Below, piece after piece: positions 1 to 8,062 of a DNA stretch of 64,000 nt. The stretch spans positions 1 to 64,000 of the forward strand of contig NZ_AUHB01000010.1 in NCBI RefSeq assembly GCF_000422965.1, in the 5' to 3' direction. Below the pieces are notes generated by a model. That model was not told where the DNA came from. It saw only the letters and a program-made list of their open reading frames with translations, and ran no database searches. Source of the stretch: Pleomorphomonas oryzae DSM 16300. GTDB taxonomy: Bacteria > Pseudomonadota > Alphaproteobacteria > Rhizobiales > Pleomorphomonadaceae. The translations under genes and the position numbers were made by a program. Numbering within the stretch: position 1 is the stretch's first letter; every line of letters starts with the position of its first letter.

Positions 1-268
1 TGACGTCGGCCGCAAGGTCCGGCTGGCGCGCCAGCTTGAAACGGGTATCCCATTGTCGTCGTCGGGCGGCCAGGCGGTGCGCCCGTTCGCCATCGTAGGG
101 GCCGGACCACTGTTTGGTCGGCTTGGCGTTGCGCCTGAGCTCGCGGCTGATCGTCGATGCTGATCGTTCAAGCCGCGCCGCTATGCTTCGCACCGATAGC
201 CCTTCCCGGTGGAGAAGCTCTACCGTCACCCGCTCTCGCAACGAGAGCTGAGAGTAATGTTGTCCCAT
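1..268 (-). CDS. IS30-family transposase, N-terminal part (cut by window edge)
   Basis: Reading the minus strand from an ATG at 268 gives an uninterrupted 89-codon frame that runs off the start of the window. It begins MGQHYSQLSLRERVTVELL and contains GLSVRSIAARLERSASTIS followed by RELRRN. This is the N-terminal helix-turn-helix of IS30-family transposases, which binds the terminal repeats. The DDE catalytic domain would lie outside the window. An 8-bp inverted repeat sits just upstream of the start (273-294). Whether the full gene is intact cannot be judged here. Confidence 0.85.
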   Translation of the reverse strand, partial: MGQHYSQLSLRERVTVELLHREGLSVRSIAARLERSASTISRELRRNAKPTKQWSGPYDGERAHRLAARRRQWDTRFKLARQPDLAADV

Positions 269-272
269 CGCA

Positions 273-294
273 GCAACACCTTAGCAGGTGTTGC
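273..294. repeat. Inverted repeat upstream of IS30 transposase
   Basis: GCAACACC (273-280) and GGTGTTGC (287-294) are perfect 8-bp arms around a 6-nt loop, four bases upstream of the transposase start. It may be a transposase binding site or a structure limiting its expression. Confidence 0.6.
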
Positions 295-313
295 ACTTCA
301 CTCGTGAGTCCAA

Positions 314-652
314 GCAGGACCTCAGGACGAGAGGGTGAGGAGGGCTGTATCAGGCTCCCCTCCCCTGCTTGGAGCGCGATATCGGCCGCTCGCTTCATTC
401 TGCCGAGGTCCACCTTGAATTCGCTCGCGAATTCAAGCGGCTCTTGTAGGGATGACAGCTTGATCGGAAGCGATGCCGCCAGGCTGCTGACAGGAAAGTG
501 TCACTGCCTCTGCATGATGGGCGACGCACCGATCAACACAGCCGCGTCGCTTCGCTCGCTCGCACCACAAGGGTTTGCTGCCGGCGTCTCATGTCCGCCC
601 CGCCAGGGCGTCGCGTCTTTTTTAAATGATATCAACATCTAGGAGCATTGCC
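314..652. other. Non-coding stretch with repeat remnants
   Basis: No credible gene is seen between the IS30 end and the hydrolase. The left part resembles one arm of the long palindromic repeat family (GGACCTCAGGA at 317-327). A perfect 10-bp palindrome, CTTGAATTCG / CGAATTCAAG, lies at 414-437 with a 4-nt loop. Confidence 0.5.
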
Positions 653-1348
653 TTGACCCCGATCCTGCTCGTTCCCGGCCTGGTGTGCACGGCCGAGGTT
701 TTTGCTCCGCAAGCCGCCGCCCTGTGGCCTTACGGCCCCGTCACCATCGCATCGACGCTGGAAGGCGGCTCGATCCATGACATCGCTGCTGCCATTCTGG
801 CCGATGCGCCGCCTCGTTTCGCCCTCGCCGGGATTTCGATGGGCGGCTACATCTCCTTTGAAATCCTGCGACAGGCCCCCGAGCGCGTCCTCAAGCTGGC
901 GTTGCTGGATACCTCGGCGCGTCCCGATGCGCCCGAGCAGACCGCGGCGCGACGCGCCGCCGTGGAGCGGGCGCGAAACGGCGAATTCGCTGCGCTTCTC
1001 GAAGAGTTCGCAATGTCATTCATGCATCCGTCGCACCGCGCCGATGCCAGACTGCTGGACATCAACCTTCGGATGGGCCTGACGGTCGGCGTCGATGGCT
1101 TCATTCGCCAGACCGAAGCGATCATCAGCCGCATCGATTCCCGACCGTCCCTTCCTGCCATCGCCGTGCCGACGCTGGTTCTGGTGGGGGACGCCGACCC
1201 GTTCACCCCCGTTGAACTCTCTCGCGAGATCGTCGCCGGCATACCCCAGGCCAGGCTGGCTGTGATCGATGAATGTGGACACGGGTCCACCCTCGAACAG
1301 CCGGAGGCGGTCAATCGGCAGCTCGTAGACTGGATCAGCGCTCCCTGA
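653..1348 (+). CDS. Alpha/beta hydrolase
   Basis: This is a 231-residue single-domain alpha/beta-hydrolase. The nucleophile elbow GISMGGY gives the catalytic serine, GDADPFTP carries the probable acid, and DECGHGSTLEQPE near the C-terminus carries the catalytic histidine. No signal peptide is seen, so it is probably cytoplasmic. The start is taken as TTG at 653 because AGGAG (641-645) lies 7 nt upstream; an upstream ATG at 626 in the same frame lacks a ribosome site and would put that AGGAG inside the coding sequence. The substrate cannot be named. It stands alone in a transposon-flanked patch. Confidence 0.8.
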   Translation: MTPILLVPGLVCTAEVFAPQAAALWPYGPVTIASTLEGGSIHDIAAAILADAPPRFALAGISMGGYISFEILRQAPERVLKLALLDTSARPDAPEQTAARRAAVERARNGEFAALLEEFAMSFMHPSHRADARLLDINLRMGLTVGVDGFIRQTEAIISRIDSRPSLPAIAVPTLVLVGDADPFTPVELSREIVAGIPQARLAVIDECGHGSTLEQPEAVNRQLVDWISAP

Positions 1349-1524
1349 CGACCGCCACCGCGCCGTCGAGTGAGCCGGGCAAGGGAGTCGTCTACTTCGT
1401 TATGCTAGGACACGCTGTAGCTTTATCCTGCTAATCTCAGATTGCAGCCGCAGGCGAGACTCGGACATTGGGGGCAATGTCGGGCTGGCGCATGCGGCAC
1501 GACAGTCTCAACAGGGGATGACGT

Positions 1525-1905
1525 ATGCGGTTTCTCAAAAGCTTCATGATGATCGCAGTACTCGGCCTGTTGGCGGTGCCGTCGGTCTCGCACGCCAAGT
1601 CGATGGAAAGTCTGGTTCAGGACGGCTTCAAGGTCAGCAAGCTGACGAGAGGAAAGTCAGGATTGGCGGGATGGTATCTCACCAAGGAAGATCAGAAGTA
1701 CTTCTGCCCGATACGGGTGGCCCTCGTGTATGTCGACAGCAAAAAAATGATTGGCCTATCCACTCAGGGAAGCCAGATCATCCTGGACCGAGCGACATTC
1801 GACGCCCACATCGGCGGTCCGGATCCGACTATTCCGTACTGGAAGGATGTTGTGGTCGGAAACGTAAAGCCGCAACACGTGAATCCTTGCCTGCCATCGA
1901 AGTAG
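1525..1905 (+). CDS. Small secreted protein of unknown function
   Basis: The product has 126 residues. A typical signal peptide (MRFLKSFMMIAVLGLLAVP, cleavage after SHA) is followed by a ~100-residue domain with two cysteines (one in YFCPIRV, one in VNPCLPSK) that could form a disulfide in the periplasm. I do not recognise a family. The GGGG at 1514-1517, about 7 nt before the ATG, supports this start. Neighbours on both sides are accessory genes. Confidence 0.6.
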   Translation: MRFLKSFMMIAVLGLLAVPSVSHAKSMESLVQDGFKVSKLTRGKSGLAGWYLTKEDQKYFCPIRVALVYVDSKKMIGLSTQGSQIILDRATFDAHIGGPDPTIPYWKDVVVGNVKPQHVNPCLPSK

Positions 1906-1974
1906 ATGACCATTCCGGCGCATGACGTCGGCTTTGCAGGACTATAGAGCTCGGTATTGGCAGCCTATATCCGT

Positions 1975-2043
1975 CGCTCGCTTCGTCCTGCCCGAGGTCT
2001 CGCCTGTCCGAGGTCTCGCCTGCGCGAGGATGACGGCTTGATA
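1975..2043. repeat. Degenerate copy of long intergenic palindrome
   Basis: This stretch contains the module TCCTGCCCGAGGTC followed by a second, partial copy of the same words (TCCGAGGTCTCGCCTG) and then GCGAGGATGACGGC. These are the building blocks of the inverted repeats at 16605-16709, 30529-31927 and 37926-38022, but here only one arm survives, partly duplicated in tandem. Confidence 0.55.
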
Positions 2044-2071
2044 TCGGACTCGAATAGCTCAGGGGTTTGCT

Positions 2072-2680
2072 ATGCCACTTTACCATCACGCATACGATTA
2101 CGCGCCTAGGTACTATTTCAGCTTCGCCCTCCTGGACAGGGAGGGACGCGATGTTTCCAAATCCTTCGCTTTTTGGCTTGACCAGAACATGCGCAAGGGT
2201 ATGCAGGCCCCTATTCCCGCCGAAGTTCGTCCATTGGTCGCACGCCAGAAAAATGCGACAAAAGTCAAATACGATATTCTATTTGGAACATATGTCCCCC
2301 TGGTTTCGCAGGGCTTCAAGGATCTTGTAGAGGAGTTCGCGCCGGGAGAGAATTATTTCTATAATTTAGAGATGTTTGTAAAATCCGGACTAAAGCCGGA
2401 AAAGACATATTACATAATGCAGTTGAGAACGATACTTGACACAATCATCGTCGATAAATCGAGTATTACTGTTAACGTAGATAAATTTGGATTAAAAAGC
2501 TACACACCCCTCGGTGTTGGAGATTACCGAACGCTCCGAGAGAAGGACGTACGCAGTAGCAAAATATGGGTAGAAAAAATGTTCCCAGAGCATATTTTCA
2601 TGTCCGATGATTTCTACAAAGAATTTTCAAGGCGTGGACTGTCCGGCTTCAGACATCTGTACAAAGCCGACCTGGAATGA
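2072..2680 (+). CDS. Imm11-type (DUF1629) immunity protein, orphan
   Basis: The 202-residue cytoplasmic protein ends in DDFYKEFSRRGLSGFRH, the C-terminal signature of the Imm11/DUF1629 family. These proteins usually neutralise a polymorphic toxin of a contact-dependent or type VI effector system. No toxin gene lies next to it, so it may be an orphan immunity gene. The middle of the gene (about 2350-2620) is clearly richer in A+T than its neighbours, which suggests recent acquisition. The start at 2072 lies after a weak AGGGG at 2060-2064. Confidence 0.65.
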   Translation: MPLYHHAYDYAPRYYFSFALLDREGRDVSKSFAFWLDQNMRKGMQAPIPAEVRPLVARQKNATKVKYDILFGTYVPLVSQGFKDLVEEFAPGENYFYNLEMFVKSGLKPEKTYYIMQLRTILDTIIVDKSSITVNVDKFGLKSYTPLGVGDYRTLREKDVRSSKIWVEKMFPEHIFMSDDFYKEFSRRGLSGFRHLYKADLE

Positions 2681-2761
2681 TCGCGCGCCGTGGCGGCAGG
2701 CACAGGAATAGGCTGGGGAGCCGTCCTGGCGGTTCGCCCTGAGAGATTGGCCTTGCCCCCC

Positions 2762-3655
2762 TCACACCCCCCTCGTGCTCTCCGTCATGAAATCGACAAA
2801 CGTCCGCACCTTGGCGGAGAGGTATTTGCGGCTGGGGTAGACGGCGTGCAGCGTCGTCTTGAGGCTGACGGCGTCGGGCAGCACCGGTTCGAGGCGCCCG
2901 GTTTGGATGTCGGCGGCCACCATCCAGGTCGGCAGCAGCACCATGCCCATGCCGGCCAGCGCCGAAAGGTGCAGCACGGTTTCGTTGTCACTCAGCATCA
3001 CCGTGCGGAAGGTCACCTTGTGCGCCCCGTCCGCCCCTTTCAGCAGCACGCTGTCGCCGAGGTTGACGCCGCTGTAGCGCAACAGGGCGTGGCCGCCGAG
3101 CGCCGTTACCTCCGTGGGTCGGCCGGTGCGCGCCAAATACTCCGGCGAGGCCACCAGACGGAACTCGATATCCATGATCGGCCGGGCGATCAGGCCGGGG
3201 TCGAGGCGGTCGGGCGCGGTGGCGCGCAGCGCCAGGTCGAAGCCCTCGTCGACCAGGTTGACAAGGCGGCCGGAGAGATCGAGGTCGAGGCAGACGTTGG
3301 GATAGCGGCGATTGTAGTCGGCCATCCGCTCGACGAAAAACGCGCTGGCGATCCACACCGGGGCGCTGAGCTTCAGGGTGCCGCGCGGCGCCAGCGTGGC
3401 GTTGCCGATGGCCGCCTCCACCTCGTCGAGACCTTCCAGCATCTGCCGGGTCTGGTTGAAATAGAGCGTGCCCGCCTCGGTGAGGCTGACGCGGCGGCTG
3501 GTGCGGTTGAGCAGCCGGCTGCCGAGGCGACTTTCGAGCTGCGACACATGCTTGCTGGCCATGGCCGGCGACAGGCCGAGCCGGTCGGCGGCGGCGGTGA
3601 AGCTCTTGAGTTCGGCGACGGCGCAGAACACCCGGAGGCCGGCAAGCGTATCCAT
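2762..3655 (-). CDS. LysR-family transcriptional regulator
   Basis: The 297-residue protein has the N-terminal winged helix-turn-helix (FCAVAELKSFTAAADRLGLS, then SKHVSQLESRLGSRLLNR) and a C-terminal periplasmic-binding-like effector domain. The first residues, MDTLAGLRVF, resemble the subgroup that often controls oxidoreductases and aromatic metabolism. It is transcribed divergently from the dioxygenase gene 135 bp away, the usual arrangement for a LysR regulator and its target. The effector is unknown. Confidence 0.85.
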   Translation of the reverse strand: MDTLAGLRVFCAVAELKSFTAAADRLGLSPAMASKHVSQLESRLGSRLLNRTSRRVSLTEAGTLYFNQTRQMLEGLDEVEAAIGNATLAPRGTLKLSAPVWIASAFFVERMADYNRRYPNVCLDLDLSGRLVNLVDEGFDLALRATAPDRLDPGLIARPIMDIEFRLVASPEYLARTGRPTEVTALGGHALLRYSGVNLGDSVLLKGADGAHKVTFRTVMLSDNETVLHLSALAGMGMVLLPTWMVAADIQTGRLEPVLPDAVSLKTTLHAVYPSRKYLSAKVRTFVDFMTESTRGV

Positions 3656-3789
3656 CGATCATCAACCTGATCATCAACACTGGGGAAATGGTTCTTCAAT
3701 AATCGGCAGATTGATCCTCATCCGGGCAAAGATCAATGTCGACAGACGAGACGGCGACAGGCCGTTCGGCATCCCGAGGACGATTTCCC

Positions 3790-4647
3790 ATGGCAGCGTC
3801 CCGACTTCCCACCTATTTCGTCAGCCACGGCGGCGGCCCGTGGCCCTATATGACCGGCGAGTTCCGCAGCAACTTCGACCAGCTGGAAAGCTCGCTCGTC
3901 GACATGCGCCGTGAGCTGGCGGAGAAGCCCAAGGCCATCCTCGTGGTCTCCGGCCACTGGGAAGAGCGCGGCTTTGCCATCTCCTCGGGCGTCAAGCCGG
4001 GCATGGTCTACGATTACTACGGCTTTCCCGACTATCTCTATCACATCGCCTATAACGCGCCCGGCTCGCCAGAGCTGGCCACCCGCGTGCGGCATTTGCT
4101 CGGCGCCGCCGGCATCGGCGCCGCGCTGGATCCGACGCGCGGCTACGACCACGGCACCTTCTCCATCCTGAAGCCGCTCTATCCCGACGAGGACGTGCCG
4201 GTGGTGCAGCTGTCGCTCGATGCCAGCTACGACCCGGAGCTGCACCTCTCAGCCGGCCGGGCGCTCGCCCGCTTGCGCGACGAGGGCGTGCTGATCGTCG
4301 GCAGCGGCCTCAGCTATCACAACCTCGCGGCCATGCGCGGCACCGGCGGCCACGAGCCGTCGCGCCGCTTCGACGCCTGGCTCCAGGAAACGCTGGTCGA
4401 TGCCACGGGCGAGGCGCGCAGCCACCGGCTCATCGACTGGGAACGGGCGCCGGCCGCCCGCGCCGCCCATCCGCGCGAAGATCACCTGATCCCGCTGATG
4501 GTGGTGGTGGGCGCCGCCGAGAACGAGCCGGGGGCCGTCACCTACCACCAGGACGATTTCTTCGGCGGGCTCACCGCCTCAAGCTTCCGGTTCGGCGAAG
4601 TCGCCGCCGTGCCCAAACCGTCGACCGCTGACACCCTGAACGCCTGA
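3790..4647 (+). CDS. DODA-type extradiol ring-opening dioxygenase family protein
   Basis: The 285-residue protein belongs to the LigB/DODA (YgiD-like) family of non-haem metal dioxygenases. The metal ligands are visible as an early histidine in FVSHGGGPW, a second in VSGHWEE, and a third in YDHGTFS; a fourth conserved histidine is in GSGLSYHNL. The start at 3790 is preferred over an in-frame ATG at 3736 because GAGGA lies 9 nt before it and relatives begin close to the sequence LPTYFVSHGGG. A DoxX membrane protein follows 32 nt later, probably in the same operon. Many family members have no known substrate. Confidence 0.82.
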   Translation: MAASRLPTYFVSHGGGPWPYMTGEFRSNFDQLESSLVDMRRELAEKPKAILVVSGHWEERGFAISSGVKPGMVYDYYGFPDYLYHIAYNAPGSPELATRVRHLLGAAGIGAALDPTRGYDHGTFSILKPLYPDEDVPVVQLSLDASYDPELHLSAGRALARLRDEGVLIVGSGLSYHNLAAMRGTGGHEPSRRFDAWLQETLVDATGEARSHRLIDWERAPAARAAHPREDHLIPLMVVVGAAENEPGAVTYHQDDFFGGLTASSFRFGEVAAVPKPSTADTLNA

Positions 4648-4679
4648 CCCCCCAAACGCCTGACCCTAGGAGATTGATC

Positions 4680-5072
4680 ATGATCGACACCACCGTCTGG
4701 GCCCCGCGTGGGCTTGCCGTATTGCGCATCGTCACCGCGCTGCTGTTCCTCGAGCATGCAACCCAGAAATTCTTCAGCTTTCCAACGGGCATGGGTGGCC
4801 CGCTGCCGACGCTGATCATGGTGGCCGGCGCCATCGAGCTGATCTCCTCGCTGCTGATCATCGCCGGCTTCTACACCCGCATCGCCGCCTTCATCGCCTC
4901 CGGCGAAATGGCCGTCGCCTATTTCATGGCCCACTTCCCGCAGAGCTTCTGGCCGGCCGTCAACAAGGGCGAGGCCGCCATCCTCTTCTGCTTCATCTTC
5001 CTCTACATCGCGCTGGCCGGCGCCGGTGCCTGGGCCGTGGACAACTCCCGCCGCACGGCCGCCTTCGTCTGA
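4680..5072 (+). CDS. DoxX-family inner-membrane protein
   Basis: The product has 130 residues and four predicted transmembrane helices. It contains the family features LRIVTALLFLEHATQKFF near the N-terminus and TRIAAFIASGEMAVAYFMAH in the middle. DoxX proteins are associated with redox chemistry and quinone pools, but the role is usually unknown. The ATG at 4680 has AGGAG 7 nt upstream. It is transcribed with the preceding dioxygenase and followed by a clear terminator, so the two form a unit. Confidence 0.85.
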   Translation: MIDTTVWAPRGLAVLRIVTALLFLEHATQKFFSFPTGMGGPLPTLIMVAGAIELISSLLIIAGFYTRIAAFIASGEMAVAYFMAHFPQSFWPAVNKGEAAILFCFIFLYIALAGAGAWAVDNSRRTAAFV

Positions 5073-5095
5073 CGGCAACCACCCCGGCAAACAAC

Positions 5096-5131
5096 AAGGG
5101 CGCCGCCACCATGGCCGCGCCCTTTTCTTTT
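5096..5131 (+). terminator. Rho-independent terminator after doxX-like gene
   Basis: AAGGGCG (5096-5102) pairs with CGCCCTT, followed by a T-rich run (TTCTTTT). It ends the dioxygenase-DoxX unit and may also face the convergent SDR gene. Confidence 0.7.
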
Positions 5132-5161
5132 GGGAACAAGCGAGCCCGGATAGAGGCTTCC

Positions 5162-5989
5162 TCACCGCCCAAACGGCTTGATCATCTCCTCGCTGCGCTC
5201 CCACAGCTCTTTTGCCACTGTGCCATTGGCGTCCTTGAAGGCCACCTTCATCGGCTTGCTTTTCGAGTAGACCTCGCCCTGTTTCCAGTCCCTCCCCGGC
5301 GTGCCCTCGATGAGGCTCACCAGCCGGCGGGCGCTGGTTTCCGGGCTGATGGTGCCGAGAAAGCGCAGCGGCGAATGATAGAACCAGCGCATGAAGAACG
5401 TGGTGTCCTCGGCAAAATTCGACCGCACGAAGCCCGGATGGAACGCCACGGCCGAGATGCCATCGGCGCGATGCCGCCGGTCGAGCTCGCGGGTGAACAG
5501 GATGTTTTCGAGCTTGCTGCGGCCATAGGCGGCCGTCGGCGAATAGCCATGCTCGTTGTTGAGGTCTTTGACGTCGAAAGTCCGGCCCCAGACGTTGGCC
5601 GCCATGCTCGACGTCTGGATCACCTTGGCGCGGCTCGAAATCAGCTTGTCCATCAATAGCTTGGTCAGCAGGAACCCGGCGAGATGGTTCACCTGGAAGG
5701 TCGCCTCGAAACCGTCCTCGGTGATCTGGCGCGGCCCCATGATGACGCCGGCATTGTTGGCCAGCACGTCGATCTGCTCGTAGGCGGAGAGCTCCTCGGC
5801 AAGCCGCCGGACGTCACCGAGCTTGGCGTAGTCGGCGAGATAGAACGGCGCCTTCAGCTCCTTGGCCAGCGCTTCCGTCTTGGCCTTGGAGCGGCCGACC
5901 AGCACCACGTGGTGCCCCTTTTCTTTCAGCTGCCGGGCGGCGGCGGCGCCGATGCCATCGCTGGCGCCGGTGATGACGATGGTTTGCAT
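5162..5989 (-). CDS. Short-chain dehydrogenase/reductase
   Basis: The 275-residue protein is a classical-type SDR. The cofactor motif TGASDGIG lies at the N-terminus, NNAG follows near residue 85, and the catalytic set is Ser in QTSSMA plus YGRSK (YxxxK). The arrangement resembles retinol-dehydrogenase-like or oxidoreductase SDRs acting on small carbonyls with NAD(P)H. It lies 83 nt downstream of the Atu4866-domain gene on the same strand, so it is probably the last gene of an operon controlled by the LysR gene at 6960. Confidence 0.87.
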   Translation of the reverse strand: MQTIVITGASDGIGAAAARQLKEKGHHVVLVGRSKAKTEALAKELKAPFYLADYAKLGDVRRLAEELSAYEQIDVLANNAGVIMGPRQITEDGFEATFQVNHLAGFLLTKLLMDKLISSRAKVIQTSSMAANVWGRTFDVKDLNNEHGYSPTAAYGRSKLENILFTRELDRRHRADGISAVAFHPGFVRSNFAEDTTFFMRWFYHSPLRFLGTISPETSARRLVSLIEGTPGRDWKQGEVYSKSKPMKVAFKDANGTVAKELWERSEEMIKPFGR

Positions 5990-6072
5990 GGCTGTCTCCC
6001 TCTGCCGACCGCCACTCTACGCCACCGCGCCGCCAATAGGTCCGCACTCTTTGGTGGAGTGCGCGCCGCCGC

Positions 6073-6312
6073 CTATCGCCGATAAAGGATCATGCCGGCG
6101 TGGTGCAGCACGCCGTCGATGAAGTCGCCATCGGCGGTGAAGCCGGTGTCGTCCCAATAGTCGATGTGATCGGCGGTGACCTCGTAGCGGCCCTCGTAGG
6201 CCCGTTCGCGAGACCCACGCGCCTCGACATAGCGCCCGCTCGGCAGCAGTTTGTGCCGGATATGGCCGTCCGCCGTCACCCAGAGGCCGACGTAGGGATG
6301 GGTGGTGCTCAT
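6073..6312 (-). CDS. Atu4866-domain protein
   Basis: The 79-residue cytoplasmic protein matches the small Atu4866 family (PYVGLWVTADGHIRHKLLPS, then GRYEVTADHIDYWDDTGF). The family is common in alphaproteobacteria and often sits near SDR genes; its activity is unknown. The ATG at 6312 overlaps the stop of the upstream gene as ATGA, implying translational coupling. A longer in-frame extension exists upstream but would overlap the neighbour's coding sequence and is not believed. Confidence 0.75.
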   Translation of the reverse strand: MSTTHPYVGLWVTADGHIRHKLLPSGRYVEARGSRERAYEGRYEVTADHIDYWDDTGFTADGDFIDGVLHHAGMILYRR

Positions 6313-6857
6313 TTGCCGTCCGCCTTCCGCTGGTAGTAGTGCGCGATTGCCTCCGGCTTGACGACCCAGGCGTAGTTCAGCTCCTGGCGGATCTTCCAGG
6401 CGCCATCGCTGCACACCCAACCGAGCTGCGAGCGACCGTCGAAGGCCAGCACCTCGCCGTCGAGGCGGGTGAGCTCGCCGACAAAGCCGATCGTCGTCGA
6501 GGCGACCTTGTCACTGACAATCTGGTCGTGCCCCTCGGTCAGCGCGTGCCGAACCGAGCGTGCCTTGTTCTGCAGGTCCTGCCAGTTGGCACCATAGACG
6601 GCGGCGTCATCGAATAGCTGCGTCTTGCCCGGTGCGAAGTTGTCGAAGAAAACGCCGCGCGGCGCGGTCAGGTCGTAGTAGCGCTGCATCTTCTGGGCGA
6701 AGACGAAGGCCGGATCGCCCTCCTTGCGTTCCCACCCCTCCAGGATCCAGGACTTGTGCAGCGCCAGCGGCGCAGCGTCGCCATCCCTCGCGCAGGTCTG
6801 GGCGGCGGCCGGCCCGGCCAAGGCAAGCACGCTCACGGCGAATAGCAGGGTTTTCAT
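6309..6857 (-). CDS. Secreted NTF2/SnoaL-like protein
   Basis: The 182-residue product starts with a signal peptide (MKTLLFAVSVLALAGPAAAQ). The mature part has the SnoaL/NTF2-like fold pattern: an early tyrosine-rich helix region (FAQKMQRYYDL), a YGANW segment, and a C-terminal strand with DGAWKIRQE. It may bind or isomerise a small ligand in the periplasm. The start at 6857 is chosen because AAGGA sits about 8 nt upstream; an ATG three codons earlier overlaps that site. It is the first gene of the NTF2-Atu4866-SDR operon. Confidence 0.7.
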   Translation of the reverse strand: MKTLLFAVSVLALAGPAAAQTCARDGDAAPLALHKSWILEGWERKEGDPAFVFAQKMQRYYDLTAPRGVFFDNFAPGKTQLFDDAAVYGANWQDLQNKARSVRHALTEGHDQIVSDKVASTTIGFVGELTRLDGEVLAFDGRSQLGWVCSDGAWKIRQELNYAWVVKPEAIAHYYQRKADGK

Positions 6858-6959
6858 CTCGGTCATCCTTTCGTGTCGAGTGACAGGCGAAAGATGGACG
6901 GGAACCGTTGTCGCGTGTAGCTATCGATTGCTTGACTGGTTGATTAGCGGAATTTGACA

Positions 6960-7859
6960 ATGTCGTTCGACTACAACCTCCTCCCACTCTTCCTCGCTGT
7001 CGCCGAAGAGGCCAATTTCCGCGCCGCCGCCGATCGTCTGGGCGTCACCCGCTCCGCTGTCAGCCAGGGCATGCGCCGGCTGGAGGATGGGTTCGGGGCC
7101 ACATTGGTCACCCGAACCACCCGTGCCGTGCGCCTGACCGAGGCGGGCGAGCGGCTCCATGCGGCGCTCAATCGGCCGATGTCGGATATCGCCGAGGCGC
7201 TCGAAGGCGTCGGCGGCGATCCGTCGCCCCGCGGACGGCTGAGGATCGCCGTCACGTCCATCGCCGAGCCGTTTCTCTCCGGCCCGCTGGTGGCGAGCTT
7301 CGCGGCGGCCCATCCGCACGTCACCGTCGACATCACCGTCACCGACGAGGAATTCGACATCGTGGCGGCCGGCTTCGACGCCGGCGTCCGGCTGGGCGAG
7401 GTCATCGAGCAGGACATGATCGCCGTGCCGGTCGGCGGCCCGGTGCGCGAGGCCGTCGTCGCCTCCCCGGCCTATGTCGCCGCCCATGGCGCGCCGGAGC
7501 ACCCCCGCGACCTGACGCGCCACCACTGCATCGGCTGGCGGCGTTCACCCGGCATCGCGCCGCATCGCTGGGAGTTCGAGGAGAACGGCATCCCCTTCAA
7601 CGTCGCCGTCGAGCCGCAAATCACCACCAACGATCTGCGCTTCATGCTGCGGAGCGCACTCGCCGGCGCCGGCATCACCTTCGCCACCGAGGAAACGTTC
7701 CGTCCCCACATCGACAGCGGCGCCCTCGTCTCGCTGCTCGAAGACTACCTGCCGCCCTTCCCCGGTTTCTATCTCTATTTCCCCAACCGGCGAAACATGC
7801 CCCCGAAACTCAGGGCACTCATCGACCACGTGAAAGCCAGCCTGGAGCTTTTTCAGTGA
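6960..7859 (+). CDS. LysR-family transcriptional regulator
   Basis: The 299-residue regulator has a standard N-terminal helix-turn-helix (LAVAEEANFRAAADRLGVTR and AVSQGMRRLEDGFGATLVTR) and a LysR effector domain. It is divergent from the NTF2-Atu4866-SDR operon, with about 100 bp between the starts, so it most likely controls that operon and itself. ATG 6960 is preferred to an in-frame TTG two codons earlier. Confidence 0.87.
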   Translation: MSFDYNLLPLFLAVAEEANFRAAADRLGVTRSAVSQGMRRLEDGFGATLVTRTTRAVRLTEAGERLHAALNRPMSDIAEALEGVGGDPSPRGRLRIAVTSIAEPFLSGPLVASFAAAHPHVTVDITVTDEEFDIVAAGFDAGVRLGEVIEQDMIAVPVGGPVREAVVASPAYVAAHGAPEHPRDLTRHHCIGWRRSPGIAPHRWEFEENGIPFNVAVEPQITTNDLRFMLRSALAGAGITFATEETFRPHIDSGALVSLLEDYLPPFPGFYLYFPNRRNMPPKLRALIDHVKASLELFQ

Positions 7860-8062
7860 AGCGGATTTCACCGGAATTGCGCAAATATGGGGGTTACACT
7901 GTCATCATCGACGGTACCGTCCCCATCCGTCGCAGCCTCGTTGTGCGCTGCGCCCCGCTTCGCTATTAAGATGCAGAGGCATCCACGCGAGAATGCCTGA
8001 CGAGCCGCCAGTCCGGCACCAGCCGATCCTGATATCCGAGCGCTTTCTTGTGGGGATCCATC

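Larger units (their letters stand above)
1..313 (-). mobile_element. IS30-family insertion sequence, one end
   Basis: The element extends left out of the window; only its transposase-proximal end is present. The outer boundary is placed near 309-316 because the sequence from 317 (GGACCTCAGGA) matches the outer arm of the long intergenic inverted repeats seen elsewhere in the window (for example 31917-31927). The terminal repeat probably includes the ggtgttgcacttcac segment around 287-301. The exact end needs the other terminus. Confidence 0.5.

Noticed and set aside
157-642. Plus-strand open frame of 161 codons at the window start
   Set aside because: It is antisense to the IS30 transposase start and runs through palindromic repeats; the product looks random.
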